From: DAOUAM01 sp034433305
Lineage (GTDB): Bacteria > Chloroflexota > Dehalococcoidia > Lucifugimonadales > DAOUAM01
Assembly (NCBI GenBank): GCA_034433305.1
Contig: DAOUAM010000082.1
Coordinates: forward strand, 1-55,333
Direction: 5' to 3'
DNA: 55,333 nucleotides
This document shows positions 16,491-28,291 of the stretch, piece by piece. A program made the translations under genes and the position numbers. Under the pieces are notes generated by a model that saw only the letters and a list, made by a program, of their open reading frames with translations, had not been told where the DNA came from and ran no database searches. Numbering within the stretch: the first letter of the stretch is position 1; every line of letters starts with the position of its first letter.

Positions 16491-19352
16491 CTACCGCTGA
16501 GGGTGCAGGTAGCCGATGGAGGCCACCTCCAGTCTGTTTACTGAAGGGCTGGCCGTGGCTTCTCCCAGGGCCGAGATGTGGACCCTGACCACGCGGGAGA
16601 AGTCGAAGCCGTTGTCCTTGCGCGTGGCGTCCCCGCGACGGATGTCCCATCGCTGCCAGCCGTTATCTCCGAAGACCAGGCCGCTGGCCTGCCGCTGCCA
16701 CGCCCAGCGTCTGCCCTCGGCGTCCTCCAGCGCCAGGGAGAGGGTCTGGATGCCCAGGAGCGACTGCCAGCGGAAGCTGGCCATTATCCACTCCAGGCCA
16801 GACCAGTCCGCCGGCGCTGGCGCGGTGAAGATGAGCCCGCCCCACTTGCTCGCCTCCATCTGCACCTGGGCGGAGACTACGGCGCTGCTCACCCCTTCAG
16901 CGGGGCCGGGCTGTATGCTGCTGGCCCGCAGGCCAGTCCACAGGCTGGCGTCCAGTATGGCAAGCTCGCTGCGCTGGAGCGGAGGAGGCACGCTGGCCGT
17001 GCGCGCCAGCGCCTCGTTGGCCTCAAAGGCGCTGCTGTCCAGGGCGTAAACAGCGATGTCGTCCTGAAGGTACACCAGGTCGAAGGCCGGCGAGGCGTCC
17101 AGCCGCTTCAAGGTGGAAATGGACAGCGGGTCCAGGCGATGGAAGGGCCGCCTGTCCACTACCACGTGGGTGATGCGGTTCTCCTGGGCCAGGGCGCGCG
17201 CCTCGGCGTAAGCCGGCTCTGGCGGCAGGCGGATGTCCAGCGGCAGGGCCTGCCCCGACTGCGTGCGGATGCTCTCCACCCTGCCCTTCACGCTGAGGCT
17301 GAACTGGCTGGCCGATGGCCTGAGGGTGGCCTGCACCGGCTGGTCACTCAGGCCGCCCCTGGGCCTGGGGTTGCCCAGCGCCGACTCCAGGCTGGCGCCA
17401 GTGGCTTCCAGACGCAGCACGCTGATGGTCTCGTATGTCTGGCCGCTATGCTCTCGCGCCCGGTGCATGACCCGGAAGGCGTGCGGCTCCTCCAGGGGAG
17501 TGACCTCCACGACGTTTTCCAGGTGGACTGGCAGGGTGAAGGCGACCACCGGCTGCCCGCCATCCTGGAAGCTGTAGGTCACGCTCCACTGGTAGCCTCC
17601 CGCCGCAAGGTCTGTTGTCTGGCTGCCCATCAGGCCGCCGGCGCTGAACCACTTGATGAGCCTGGGTGTGCCAGAGGCCGAGGCGGCCTCCACATCCCTC
17701 GCCATCTGGCCGAGGCTGAACCTCCGCTCCGCTATGCCGTACTCCAGGACTGAGATAGCTGCCTCGCTGTCGTCCAGGTACAGGTAGGGCGCGCGCTCGC
17801 CGCCTGGTAGCGTCACCCAGACCTGGGGCGTCCCTGGCGCCGGGTCGGGGTAGCTGTCGCCGGCCACCAGGTAGCCGTTGGAAATGGAGTAGTTGCCAAT
17901 GAGTACCCGCTCGGCCATGGCGGACTGCTGGTTCTGGGCCTTGTTGCCGAAACGTCCCACCTCCCATGTGTCGCGGCCAGCGGCCCCCTCGATCCACCAG
18001 CCCAGGCCAAAGGGGAAGGCGATGGCCCTGGCATCAGGCGGCGTGTTGGCGGCCATGAGCCAGGCCGCCTCGATGTGCCTGGCCTCCACCATGTTGTAGA
18101 ACCTCATGGCGTTGCCAAGCTGGACGAAGAAGTCGCTCCTGAAGCCGGTCAGCACCACGGTGCCCACAGCCCCGACGGCCAGGCCCAGCAGCAGTATGCC
18201 CTGCTGCGTCGCCAGGGCTGGGGCGGTGGCGAACTGCTGGATGCCAGCGGCGGCGGCCACCGAGCCCAGCGCCCAGATGGGCAGGTAGGAGTAGTACAGC
18301 GCCCTCTGGCCCATGCTGTCGCTGACGGCGTTGAGCAGCAGTGGCACCAGCAGCAGCGAGCACAGCAGCCAGGCGTGTAGCCTTCCGGCCGGCCGCTCAC
18401 CGTCCCGGGCGATGGCCACCGCTCCCAGCAGGGCAAGCCCCATGGCCGTGAGCCAGAACCAGATGCCCGGCTCGCGGTAGAACCAGGCGAGGCTGGCCCA
18501 GAGTCCGCCGATGCCCTGGAAGCCCAGCGATGTGAACCGGCTGTCGGTGCCGGCCCGCAGGGCGTTGTAGATGGGCACCAGTGGCAGGCTGAGCAGGGCG
18601 GCCAGGACTGCCGACTTCGCCAGGAACAGCACCGCCACCCTCTCCCTGAGCAGCAAAGCGCCGGCGCCGAAAAGGCCCAGCCACAGGACCACCAGGACAG
18701 CGGTAAACTGGTGTGTGCCCAGCACCAGCGTCGCCGTTACGGCCAGGAGCAGCATCCAGCGTTTGCCTCCATCCTGGACGCCTCGCATCACCGCCATGGC
18801 GACGAGGGGTATAAGCGCCATGCCCAGGAAGGATACCCAGCCAAAGACTAGCATGGTGGCGAACATGTGGCCCAGCAGGTAGCCCAGGCCGCCAAAGAGC
18901 GACACCACGCCGGCCACCGTGTCCTTGCCGACCAGCGCGCGGATGAGCCGGTAGCCTGTGAAGCCCATGAGGAGCCACACGGCAACCGCCGCGGCCCTGG
19001 TGGCCGTGACCAGGGGCATGAGCGCGGTGAAGAGCTTCAGGGGGACTGCGATGAGGGGCGGTCTCAGCAGGCCCAGGCCCGTGGGGTCATCTCCGAAGAC
19101 CTGGCGCATGGTCAGCAGATAGTTGCCGATGTCCACCCCCAGCACGCCGGAGATGCTCCCCACGGCCTTCCACGTGATGATGAACAGCACACCCGAGAGG
19201 GCCACGAAGGCCACATCGTAGATGTCCACCCTGCGGGCCAGGGCCGAGAGCAGTAGCAGGCCGTAGTAGCCCAGGTCCTTGAAGAACTGGGCCAGCGAGA
19301 ACTGGCCCGAGGCTTCCATAGCAGTCAGCGGGTCAGGCCTGGTCCGCAGCAT
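16491..19352 (-). CDS. GT-C-like polytopic membrane protein with C-terminal beta-sandwich-like domain
   Basis: A 953-residue protein. Membrane helices cover about residues 25-430. The first external loop is VDIGNYLLTMRQVFGDD and then GLGLLRPPL, matching the 733-residue paralogue. A soluble region of about 350 residues follows (including FPFGLGWWIEGAAG). The last domain, about 787-953, is Trp-rich and ends FDFSRVVRVHISAL...VNRLEVASIGYLHP, the look of a galactose-binding or carbohydrate-binding beta sandwich. The paralogue lacks this end. It probably transfers a sugar outside the membrane, with the extra domain holding a glycan. This is inference. The start has a weak ribosome site; an internal ATG at 19319 is possible. 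Confidence 0.73.
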   Translation of the reverse strand: MLRTRPDPLTAMEASGQFSLAQFFKDLGYYGLLLLSALARRVDIYDVAFVALSGVLFIITWKAVGSISGVLGVDIGNYLLTMRQVFGDDPTGLGLLRPPLIAVPLKLFTALMPLVTATRAAAVAVWLLMGFTGYRLIRALVGKDTVAGVVSLFGGLGYLLGHMFATMLVFGWVSFLGMALIPLVAMAVMRGVQDGGKRWMLLLAVTATLVLGTHQFTAVLVVLWLGLFGAGALLLRERVAVLFLAKSAVLAALLSLPLVPIYNALRAGTDSRFTSLGFQGIGGLWASLAWFYREPGIWFWLTAMGLALLGAVAIARDGERPAGRLHAWLLCSLLLVPLLLNAVSDSMGQRALYYSYLPIWALGSVAAAAGIQQFATAPALATQQGILLLGLAVGAVGTVVLTGFRSDFFVQLGNAMRFYNMVEARHIEAAWLMAANTPPDARAIAFPFGLGWWIEGAAGRDTWEVGRFGNKAQNQQSAMAERVLIGNYSISNGYLVAGDSYPDPAPGTPQVWVTLPGGERAPYLYLDDSEAAISVLEYGIAERRFSLGQMARDVEAASASGTPRLIKWFSAGGLMGSQTTDLAAGGYQWSVTYSFQDGGQPVVAFTLPVHLENVVEVTPLEEPHAFRVMHRAREHSGQTYETISVLRLEATGASLESALGNPRPRGGLSDQPVQATLRPSASQFSLSVKGRVESIRTQSGQALPLDIRLPPEPAYAEARALAQENRITHVVVDRRPFHRLDPLSISTLKRLDASPAFDLVYLQDDIAVYALDSSAFEANEALARTASVPPPLQRSELAILDASLWTGLRASSIQPGPAEGVSSAVVSAQVQMEASKWGGLIFTAPAPADWSGLEWIMASFRWQSLLGIQTLSLALEDAEGRRWAWQRQASGLVFGDNGWQRWDIRRGDATRKDNGFDFSRVVRVHISALGEATASPSVNRLEVASIGYLHPQR

Positions 19353-19406
19353 ATGCCAGCCTTCCGCACGGTCTTCAGCCGCGCATGCTCATTATCCCTG
19401 CGTCCA

Positions 19407-20537
19407 TCATGCCGCCTCCTGCTCCAGCACCATGTCAGGGGACTCGGCCAGACGGGGGTACTCCCATACCCTGGCCGCTGTCCTGACCAGCTTGGTACCC
19501 GGGCCTATCAGGGCCTCGGTGTAGGAGCGCGTGCCCGGGTTGTTGGACACGGCATAGATGTAGTCCTCGGGCGTGCGCAGGGCACGGCCCCTCCAGCCGG
19601 CCGGAGGGTTGACGCCCAGCAGCCCCAGCAGATGGGGCGCCAGGTCCAGGTGCTGCACGATGCCACTGGTCACGCCCGGCCCGATGCCAGGCCCGGCCAG
19701 GATGAGGGGCACCCTCAGGAGCTGCTCCCATACACCGTTGTGATGGTAGGAGGAGTGCTCCCCGAATAGCTGGCCGTGGTCGCTGGTCAGGACCACCAGC
19801 GCATCGGGCGGGAGGCGCTTCAGGAGCCGGGCCAGGTTCCTGTCCACGTAGCGCAGCGCCTCCCTGTAGAGACTCACCAGGGTCTCGTGGTGCCTGGCGC
19901 CTTCGCCCCGGATGGGCGCCCACGCCGCCTGCCGCTCCTTCAGGCCTCGGTGCCCGGGAGGCAGAGTGGGGAAGTGGGCGTCCATGTAGTGTACCCACAG
20001 CAGGAAGGGCCGGGCCTGGCCAGCACTCTGGCGGCTGGCCAGCCAGTCCAGGGCCTGCCGCGTCACCCTGTCGGCGCCCGGGTAAGGGCTCCAGGGCATG
20101 CGGTGGGCCATGCTGCGCAGGGCGCCCCTGAGCCGGCCGCCCGTGAGCTGGTCCACCAGAGAGCCGGGCTGGTTGTCCAGGTAGGTCTCGAAGCCCCTGT
20201 GGTAGCCGTACCTGCGGCCCAGGTAGGGGTTCCCGCCCACGAAGGCAGCCGTCTCGTACCCGGCTGACTGGAGGGCTTCTGCCAGCGTGACGTCCTCGGG
20301 CTTCAGGGCGTACTCCGAGTCCACGTCCACGCCGGGATTATGGGCGAAGGGATAGGCTGGCCGGGAGGCGAAGATGGCGGGGAAGCTGTCGGGTGTGCCG
20401 CAGCCGTTGGAGTAGGCTGCGGCGTATACCAGCCCCCGCCTGCCCAGGCCGCACATGGAGGGAGTGACGCCCTCGGCCACATAGTCCGCCCGCATGCAGT
20501 CCACGGTGATGATGGCAAGGCTTATCCTGTCCGCCAT
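19407..20537 (-). CDS. Sulfatase-like hydrolase/transferase (alkaline phosphatase superfamily)
   Basis: A 376-residue protein. The metal site is recognisable at both ends: LAIITVDCMRADYV near the N-terminus and VVLTSDHGQLFGEHSSYHHN near residue 265. The nucleophile region reads NGCGTPDSFPAIFAS and lacks the Cys-x-Pro-Ser-Arg motif needed for formylglycine, so a true sulfatase activity is doubtful. A Thr or Ser nucleophile, as in phosphoglycerol or phosphoethanolamine transferases, is more likely. There is no signal peptide or membrane segment, so it may act in the cytosol. AGGAGGAG lies 9 nt before the ATG. It lies between the GT2 and GT-C-like genes (gaps of 15 and 54 bp), so it belongs to the glycan operon. 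Confidence 0.8.
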   Translation of the reverse strand: MADRISLAIITVDCMRADYVAEGVTPSMCGLGRRGLVYAAAYSNGCGTPDSFPAIFASRPAYPFAHNPGVDVDSEYALKPEDVTLAEALQSAGYETAAFVGGNPYLGRRYGYHRGFETYLDNQPGSLVDQLTGGRLRGALRSMAHRMPWSPYPGADRVTRQALDWLASRQSAGQARPFLLWVHYMDAHFPTLPPGHRGLKERQAAWAPIRGEGARHHETLVSLYREALRYVDRNLARLLKRLPPDALVVLTSDHGQLFGEHSSYHHNGVWEQLLRVPLILAGPGIGPGVTSGIVQHLDLAPHLLGLLGVNPPAGWRGRALRTPEDYIYAVSNNPGTRSYTEALIGPGTKLVRTAARVWEYPRLAESPDMVLEQEAA

Positions 20538-20552
20538 GGCTGATTGCTCCTC

Positions 20553-21827
20553 CTAGACGTAGTTGGGGGATGGCTTTGTCCCCGGCTCGGCGACCTGCTC
20601 ACTGGCCGCGGCGGGTATCCTCATGCCCAGCAGACTAAGGAAGAAGGAGGAGAAGACGGTCTGAGCGCCTATGACCACCAGGGTAAGCCCGAACAGGGCA
20701 GGCCGCCAGACGTTGGTGGCGTCGAAGCTGAAGTCAAGCTGCACCCATCTCATCACTATCCATAGCAGCAGGGAAAGCCCCCCCGCCGTGGCCAGGGCAC
20801 CGGCCAGCAGGCCCTTTTCGAGGGTCAGGTGGCGCTGGCCCCAGCGTATCAGCGGGTCATTGTGCAGTATGCCCAGGGACAGGGCCAGGGTGCGCCCGTA
20901 CACGCCCAGGGCCGCCACCTGGAACCCCAGGATGGCGAGCAGGCTGCCTATGACCATGTAGTGCATGTCGAAGGTCTGGCCGGCAATCTGCAGCTTGCCC
21001 CAGACCAGGGCCAGCAGCACCAGCATGCCCGTCGCCAACATGGCTGCGCCCGGGATGAAGAACAGATGGGTAGGACTCCACAATAGCATGAACCTGATGT
21101 GGCGCCAGCCATCGGAGAAGGTCCGCAGCTTGGACTCGCCCTTGCGTGGCCGGTAGGGTATGGGCAACTCGCAGCTACGCAGCCCGGTCCTGGCCGCGCG
21201 GAAGATCATCTCCGAGGCGAACTCCATGCCGGGGCTTGCCAGGGACATGCGCTTGACCGCGTCCCTGGTGAAGGCCCTCATGCCGCAGTGGGCATCGGAG
21301 AACCTGGCACCGCTGAGCCTGTTGAGCATCCACGTCAGCAGCGGGACACCGACGTAGCGATGCAGGAAGGGAATGGCCTCGCCGGAGGTCTCGCCCCGAA
21401 GGCGGGAGCCGTTGACGAACTCGTGGCCCTCCCGCAGCCGCTGGAGGAACTCTGGCACCAGGGAGAAGTCGTAGGTGCCATCGGAGTCGGCCATGATGAT
21501 GTACTTGCCCTGCGCCTCCCTGAAGCCGCGCAGATAGGCGTTGCCGTAGCCTCGCCTGGACTCCTGGACGACCCGTGCGCCGGCGGCCCTGGCCAGGTCT
21601 GGAGAGCCGTCAACGGAGCCGTTGTCCACCACCAGGACCTCTCCCCTTACGCCTGCTCGCTCGATGGCCTTCCTGGCCTCGCGCACGCAATCAGCGATGG
21701 CCTCCCGCTCGTTCAGGCATGGCATCACTATGCTCAACTCCACGTCCTGGGCCTCCGCTGTCAGCGCCGACTGGCCCTTTTCCCCACCCCTCAGATATGC
21801 ATATTCCTGAGGTCTAGCCGTGGTCAT
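20553..21827 (-). CDS. Glycosyltransferase family 2 (DPM/GtrB-like) with C-terminal helices
   Basis: A 424-residue protein. The catalytic GT2 domain spans about residues 30-260: ELSIVMPCLNEREAIADCV, VLVVDNGSVDGS, and the DxD motif in IIMADSDGTYDF. The last 160 residues carry four membrane helices. This resembles polyprenyl-phosphate mannose/glucose synthases, which make the lipid-linked sugar donor that GT-C enzymes use, and this fits the neighbours well. The ATG follows AGGTGAG. It is the first gene of the minus-strand operon ending at 15256. Confidence 0.88.
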   Translation of the reverse strand: MTTARPQEYAYLRGGEKGQSALTAEAQDVELSIVMPCLNEREAIADCVREARKAIERAGVRGEVLVVDNGSVDGSPDLARAAGARVVQESRRGYGNAYLRGFREAQGKYIIMADSDGTYDFSLVPEFLQRLREGHEFVNGSRLRGETSGEAIPFLHRYVGVPLLTWMLNRLSGARFSDAHCGMRAFTRDAVKRMSLASPGMEFASEMIFRAARTGLRSCELPIPYRPRKGESKLRTFSDGWRHIRFMLLWSPTHLFFIPGAAMLATGMLVLLALVWGKLQIAGQTFDMHYMVIGSLLAILGFQVAALGVYGRTLALSLGILHNDPLIRWGQRHLTLEKGLLAGALATAGGLSLLLWIVMRWVQLDFSFDATNVWRPALFGLTLVVIGAQTVFSSFFLSLLGMRIPAAASEQVAEPGTKPSPNYV

Positions 21828-22316
21828 ATACTCACCTGCCTGCTAGTGTGCGACACGAAGTAGATGCCCAACGTCATCAGAGGACTGGGACCGCCTCGCT
21901 CCTTGCCGATGGAGGCAGCCCATTTATGTGGTACCAGTGACAAATTGTTCCTGGGACTTCCACATGACACCTCCTGGTCTCAAAGGCCAGCCAGAGGACT
22001 CTGGAGCCTTGATGATGTCATGTGGGACGTGTGCGCGGGGTGTAGGCAGGGTTAGCCCTGAGGATGCGATGCGATGGCAAAGAGTGTGGGGTAAAAATGC
22101 GCCCTGGCGACGCTGCGCTGTCACTGGCGCGGCGTGGGGGCCAGGTGGGGACAAAGGATAGGGGGCAGGGTGAAAGTCCGCTGACACCTGGGGGATGGAG
22201 CTTCATCAGTCTTCACCTGCTGCTCATGGGGAGCGCCGCACCGCTCCCCATGCTGTTGCTTGCTATTGCCGGTCCTGTATGGAAATCAGGGCCTGTGGAG
22301 GCCCAGCCAACGTGGT
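21828..22316. other. Intergenic region, no gene seen
   Basis: About 490 bp upstream of the GT2 gene. Short open frames exist on both strands but lack ribosome sites and recognisable sequence. It presumably contains the promoter of the glycan operon near 21830-21900. I see no hairpin with a T-run and no recurring repeat. Confidence 0.35.
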
Positions 22317-22631
22317 CTAGTCTTTGTCCTTCCCTCTCGACCGCCCTCCGCCGCCAGCGTCATTGTCGCCGCCGTGGCCCTTGTCCTTGCCTCTACCCTC
22401 ATCCTCATCATCGTCCTTGTCCTTCTTGCCAGGCGGGCCGGAGTGGTCGTGTTTGTCGTCGCCGTAGCCCCACCCGGGGCGCGTGTCGCCAAAGGCAGGG
22501 CCTCTATCTCCCTTCTCGGCATCGGGGCTAGCGGCGATAACACCCGTGGTTACCAGGACTGTTGCCAGCGCGGCTGTGACAAAGCCCGCCAGTATCGCCG
22601 GCGACCGGAGCATTGCCATTACCCTTCTCAT
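22317..22631 (-). CDS. Small secreted Asp/Lys/Gly-rich protein
   Basis: A 104-residue protein. It has a signal peptide (MRRVMAMLRSPAILAGFVTA, then a hydrophobic stretch to about residue 33, with a plausible cleavage after IAA). The mature part is low-complexity and highly charged: PGKKDKDDDEDEGRGKDKGH and onward to a GRSRGKDKD end. GGAG stands 7 nt before the ATG, which supports a real gene. No family is recognised. The acidic/basic repeats could bind calcium, metal or polyanion at the surface, but this is speculation. Confidence 0.6.
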   Translation of the reverse strand: MRRVMAMLRSPAILAGFVTAALATVLVTTGVIAASPDAEKGDRGPAFGDTRPGWGYGDDKHDHSGPPGKKDKDDDEDEGRGKDKGHGGDNDAGGGGRSRGKDKD

Positions 22632-22991
22632 TACTCGACTCCTTCAGCTTCCACCGAGGGCCATGCCCAGGTAAACTGCTAGAGATAAAGCCATGATTGC
22701 AGCAGAAAGATGTTGGTTCAATGTTTGTCTGGTATGGCCTCGGTTTGAGTTCCGCTGGTGGGGCCTGTGCGCAGGGTTTGCTGGCCGTTTGTGGGCCTTT
22801 CGGCCCATGCACCGGTGGGACCGTCCCCTGGATGGCCCGCAGACTCCACCATTCCCGTTCTTTCACCATGACTAACGCCTGTGTTCACCATTTTGTTACA
22901 GAATTGTGCTCGTTGTGACCGCTACCACTTGGGCCTGAATGGCGGACCTGGCCTGCTGGCATGAGGTATCATAGAGGCGGAGGAAAGCGTC
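22632..22991. other. Intergenic region between divergent genes
   Basis: About 360 bp between the small secreted protein gene and the C26 peptidase gene. Nothing beyond promoter-type sequence is expected or seen; no repeats recognised. Confidence 0.35.
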
Positions 22992-23699
22992 ATGAGTACA
23001 GCGCAGAGCAGGCCCAGGCTGGGCATAACGGCCACAACCCTGGAGGCAGCCCGGCCCTACGCCGACGCCGTGGCCGAAAACGGCGGCGAGCCGCTCATAG
23101 TCCTGCCTGAGCACGCGGCCAGGCCGGAAAGCGTCCTTGCCCAGTTGGGCGGCCTGCTCTTGAGCGGCGGCCCGGACCTGCACCCACGCTGGTACAACGG
23201 CGGCCCAGGCCCTGCCGGCCACTTCAATGACGGGCGCGACGCCCTGGAGCTGTCCCTGGCCCGGGCGGCACTGGAGCTGGACATGCCGGTGCTGGGGATT
23301 TGCCGTGGCATGCAGGTGCTCAACGTGGCCCTGGGCGGCACGCTGGCCCGGGCACTGGACGGGCATGGCCCCGCCGATGGAGTGTCATCCTACCACCGCA
23401 TCTTTATTGCGCCGGGGAGCAAGCTTGCCGCCACTATAGGCTCTGGTGGGTTCGTGAGGGTCAACAGCCGCCACCACCAGGGTGTGAGGGAGGCCCACAA
23501 GTCATCGCTGCTGCTGGCCTCGGCCTACTCCCTGGAGGACGGTGTCATCGAGGCGCTGGAAAGCCCGGAACATCGCTGGGTGATAGGCGTGCAGTTCCAC
23601 CCGGAGCGGCGCGGCGAGCTACCAGGCGAGTTCGAGAGGCTCTTCGAGGCCCTGGTGCATTACGCCGGGGAATTCTCGGGCAAGAGCGGATTTTCGTAG
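22992..23699 (+). CDS. Gamma-glutamyl-GABA hydrolase-like class I amidotransferase (peptidase C26)
   Basis: A 235-residue glutamine-amidotransferase-like hydrolase of the PuuD type. The nucleophile Cys104 is in GICRGMQVLN and the His-Glu pair in GVQFHPERRGEL. LLLSGGPDLHPRWY is the usual oxyanion region. The family cleaves gamma-glutamyl bonds, for example of gamma-glutamyl-GABA in putrescine breakdown. The real substrate is not shown, since no putrescine genes are near. GGAGGA lies 8 nt before the ATG. It lies ahead of gyrA, separated by 277 bp. Confidence 0.88.
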   Translation: MSTAQSRPRLGITATTLEAARPYADAVAENGGEPLIVLPEHAARPESVLAQLGGLLLSGGPDLHPRWYNGGPGPAGHFNDGRDALELSLARAALELDMPVLGICRGMQVLNVALGGTLARALDGHGPADGVSSYHRIFIAPGSKLAATIGSGGFVRVNSRHHQGVREAHKSSLLLASAYSLEDGVIEALESPEHRWVIGVQFHPERRGELPGEFERLFEALVHYAGEFSGKSGFS

Positions 23700-23721
23700 G
23701 CGTCCGGGCAAGCTGCTATGG

Positions 23722-23727
23722 TATAAT
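23722..23727 (+). promoter_or_regulatory. Possible -10 element upstream of gyrA
   Basis: A perfect TATAAT lies about 250 bp before the gyrA start. A good -35 at 16-18 bp is not visible, so confidence is low. Confidence 0.35.
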
Positions 23728-23976
23728 TAGAGAGTGATTATGGCTTTCGTCGGCTGACCCGGTCCAGACGTGGGCTTATTGTGACTTTTGCCTCGCCGAT
23801 TGCCTTTCCTCCTCTTGGGTAGCACCGTGGAACAGCGCCCAGCCGCTATTCGGCCACCCCCCCGGCCAGGCGGCGTGATGGCCGTGAGCAGACGTGACCG
23901 GACAGAGGCCCCAGGCCCCTTGCGACAGCAGCGCCTGATACCAGCCTTCCATCAGGCAGCACTTCAGGAGTCGTGA

Positions 23977-26541
<2,565 letters not shown>

Positions 26542-26836
26542 CGCGTTAGAGCGGGCAGGAGAAGCTCGTTTCCCTCATGAGCGGGGCGCGGCACGCACTG
26601 GCTGGCATCCAGGCGAAGCCGGCCCCCTCTCCGTCTCTCCCCCAGGTTGCACCCTCGGCCTCTGGGGCTGAGGTCGCCTCTTAGCATACCCCTTATAGCC
26701 GGCGCAAGTAGTCATCCAGGTGATAGCCTGAGGCCGGTAATGGCATGTACACTCTTCCCATTCACATCGGCAGCCTGATGGCCCTAACCTTCCGCTGGCA
26801 TGGGCGTTCTACCCATTGATGGGGTGTGCCGTGGAT

Positions 26837-28291
26837 ATGTTCAAGCTGCTCAAGTCCCGGTCCCTTGCCCTGGCGCTGCTGGTGGTGACGCTGGCCGCCT
26901 GTGGCGCGCCGGGCGTTGTGACTCCTGTGCCCCAGGCCACGGTCTCAGGGTCCGGGAGCCTGCTGGTGGCAGGTCAGCCAACGTCCGTCGCTTCGCCGGC
27001 TGGCGTCACGCCCACGGCCCAGGTCACCGCCACGCCCACGGCTGCGCCATCGCCTGCCGCGCGGCAGGAGGCTACGCCTTCCCCCACCGTCCAGGCTACC
27101 CCCACGGCGGCTGCACCGGCGCCGCCGGCCGGTGCGCCGGAAGTGTCGGCCCTGGCCCAGGAGGCCATGGACAGGCTGACCGCCCTCACCGAGCAGATGA
27201 GCCCCAGGGCCAGCGCCACCGACCAGGAGAAGGCCGCCGCCGATTACCTGGTGGCCCAGTTCCAGGCCCTGGGCTATGAGGCCAGGCTCGAGCCTTTCAC
27301 TGTGGAGCTTACCAGCGGCATGCTCAGCGTGGTCCCCTCCAGCCCGGAGACGCAGAACGTGGAGGTGCTGCCGCTGTCCCGGTCGGGCCTGGGGGACGCC
27401 ACGGGCGAGGTCGTGTACGTGGGCAGGGCCATGGATGGCGACGTACCCTCTGAGGGCCTCCAGGGCAAGGTGGCGCTCATCGAGCGCGGCACCATAACAT
27501 TCCAGGAGAAGGTGACGCGGGTGGCCGACGCCGGCGCCATCGCCGCCGTGGTGTACAACAACGTGCCAGGGCTGTTTGGAGGCGCGCTTTCAGAGATGGC
27601 CCCCATCCCGGTCATCGGCATATCCCGCGAGGGCGGCGAAGCTATCCGGGCGCTGCTGGAGCAAGGCAGCGTCCAGGCTGACGTCTCGGTGTCGGGAGAG
27701 GTCCGCGAGTCCAGGAACGTCATAGCCGAGAAGCCAGGTACGGCCGGCGATGGCAGGGTCGTGGTGCTGGGCGGCCACTACGACACCGTGCCCGGCGTAC
27801 CAGGCGCCAACGACAACGGCTCAGGCACTGCCACGGTACTGACCATCGCCAGCGCCATCAGGGACAGGTCCTACCCCTTTACCATCCGGTTCATGGCCTT
27901 CGGCTCGGAGGAGCTTGGCCTGCATGGGAGCAGGGCCTACGTGGGCGGCCTCACTGAGGAGGACAGGCAGCGCCACATAGCCATGCTGAACTTCGACGCG
28001 CTGGGGACCAGCACTGTCACAGGTGTGCTGGGCAGCGATGGCCTGATAGAGGACGTGCGGCAGGCCGCCGAGAGGCTCGGCATACAGGTCCAGCGCCACT
28101 TCTCGCTGGGCAATGCCTCCAGCGACCACGCACCCTTCCTGCAGGCGGAGGTTCCGGCGGTGTTCTTCCTGGGGGACGACTTCTCTCGCATCCACACGCC
28201 GGAAGACAGGCTGGAGTTTGTGGAGCCGGAGCTTATGGGCAACGCGGCGGCGCTGGCCATTGCCCTGCTGGACTCCCTGTCCAGCAGCTAG
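26837..28291 (+). CDS. M28-family zinc peptidase, lipoprotein with PA domain
   Basis: About 484 residues. MFKLLKSRSLALALLVVTLA followed by AC is a lipoprotein signal with a lipobox. Alternative starts at 26816 (TTG) and 26819 (ATG) are in frame. Next comes a Thr/Pro/Ala-rich linker (about 30-95), a protease-associated (PA) domain inserted at about 170-290, and the M28 catalytic core: GGHYDTVPGVPGANDNGSG, FGSEELGLHGS, MLNFDALG, SSDHAPFLQ and DFSRIHTPEDRLE, giving the His, Asp, Glu, Asp, His zinc set. It is an outer-surface aminopeptidase. Its stop codon overlaps that of hisS on the other strand (CTAG at 28288-28291). Confidence 0.9.
   Translation: MFKLLKSRSLALALLVVTLAACGAPGVVTPVPQATVSGSGSLLVAGQPTSVASPAGVTPTAQVTATPTAAPSPAARQEATPSPTVQATPTAAAPAPPAGAPEVSALAQEAMDRLTALTEQMSPRASATDQEKAAADYLVAQFQALGYEARLEPFTVELTSGMLSVVPSSPETQNVEVLPLSRSGLGDATGEVVYVGRAMDGDVPSEGLQGKVALIERGTITFQEKVTRVADAGAIAAVVYNNVPGLFGGALSEMAPIPVIGISREGGEAIRALLEQGSVQADVSVSGEVRESRNVIAEKPGTAGDGRVVVLGGHYDTVPGVPGANDNGSGTATVLTIASAIRDRSYPFTIRFMAFGSEELGLHGSRAYVGGLTEEDRQRHIAMLNFDALGTSTVTGVLGSDGLIEDVRQAAERLGIQVQRHFSLGNASSDHAPFLQAEVPAVFFLGDDFSRIHTPEDRLEFVEPELMGNAAALAIALLDSLSSS

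Noticed and set aside
26542..26836. Hairpin-like CCTCGGCC/GGCTGAGG sequence after gyrA as a terminator
   Set aside because: Imperfect arms and no T-run follow; it may be a worn copy of the intergenic repeat seen at 36972.
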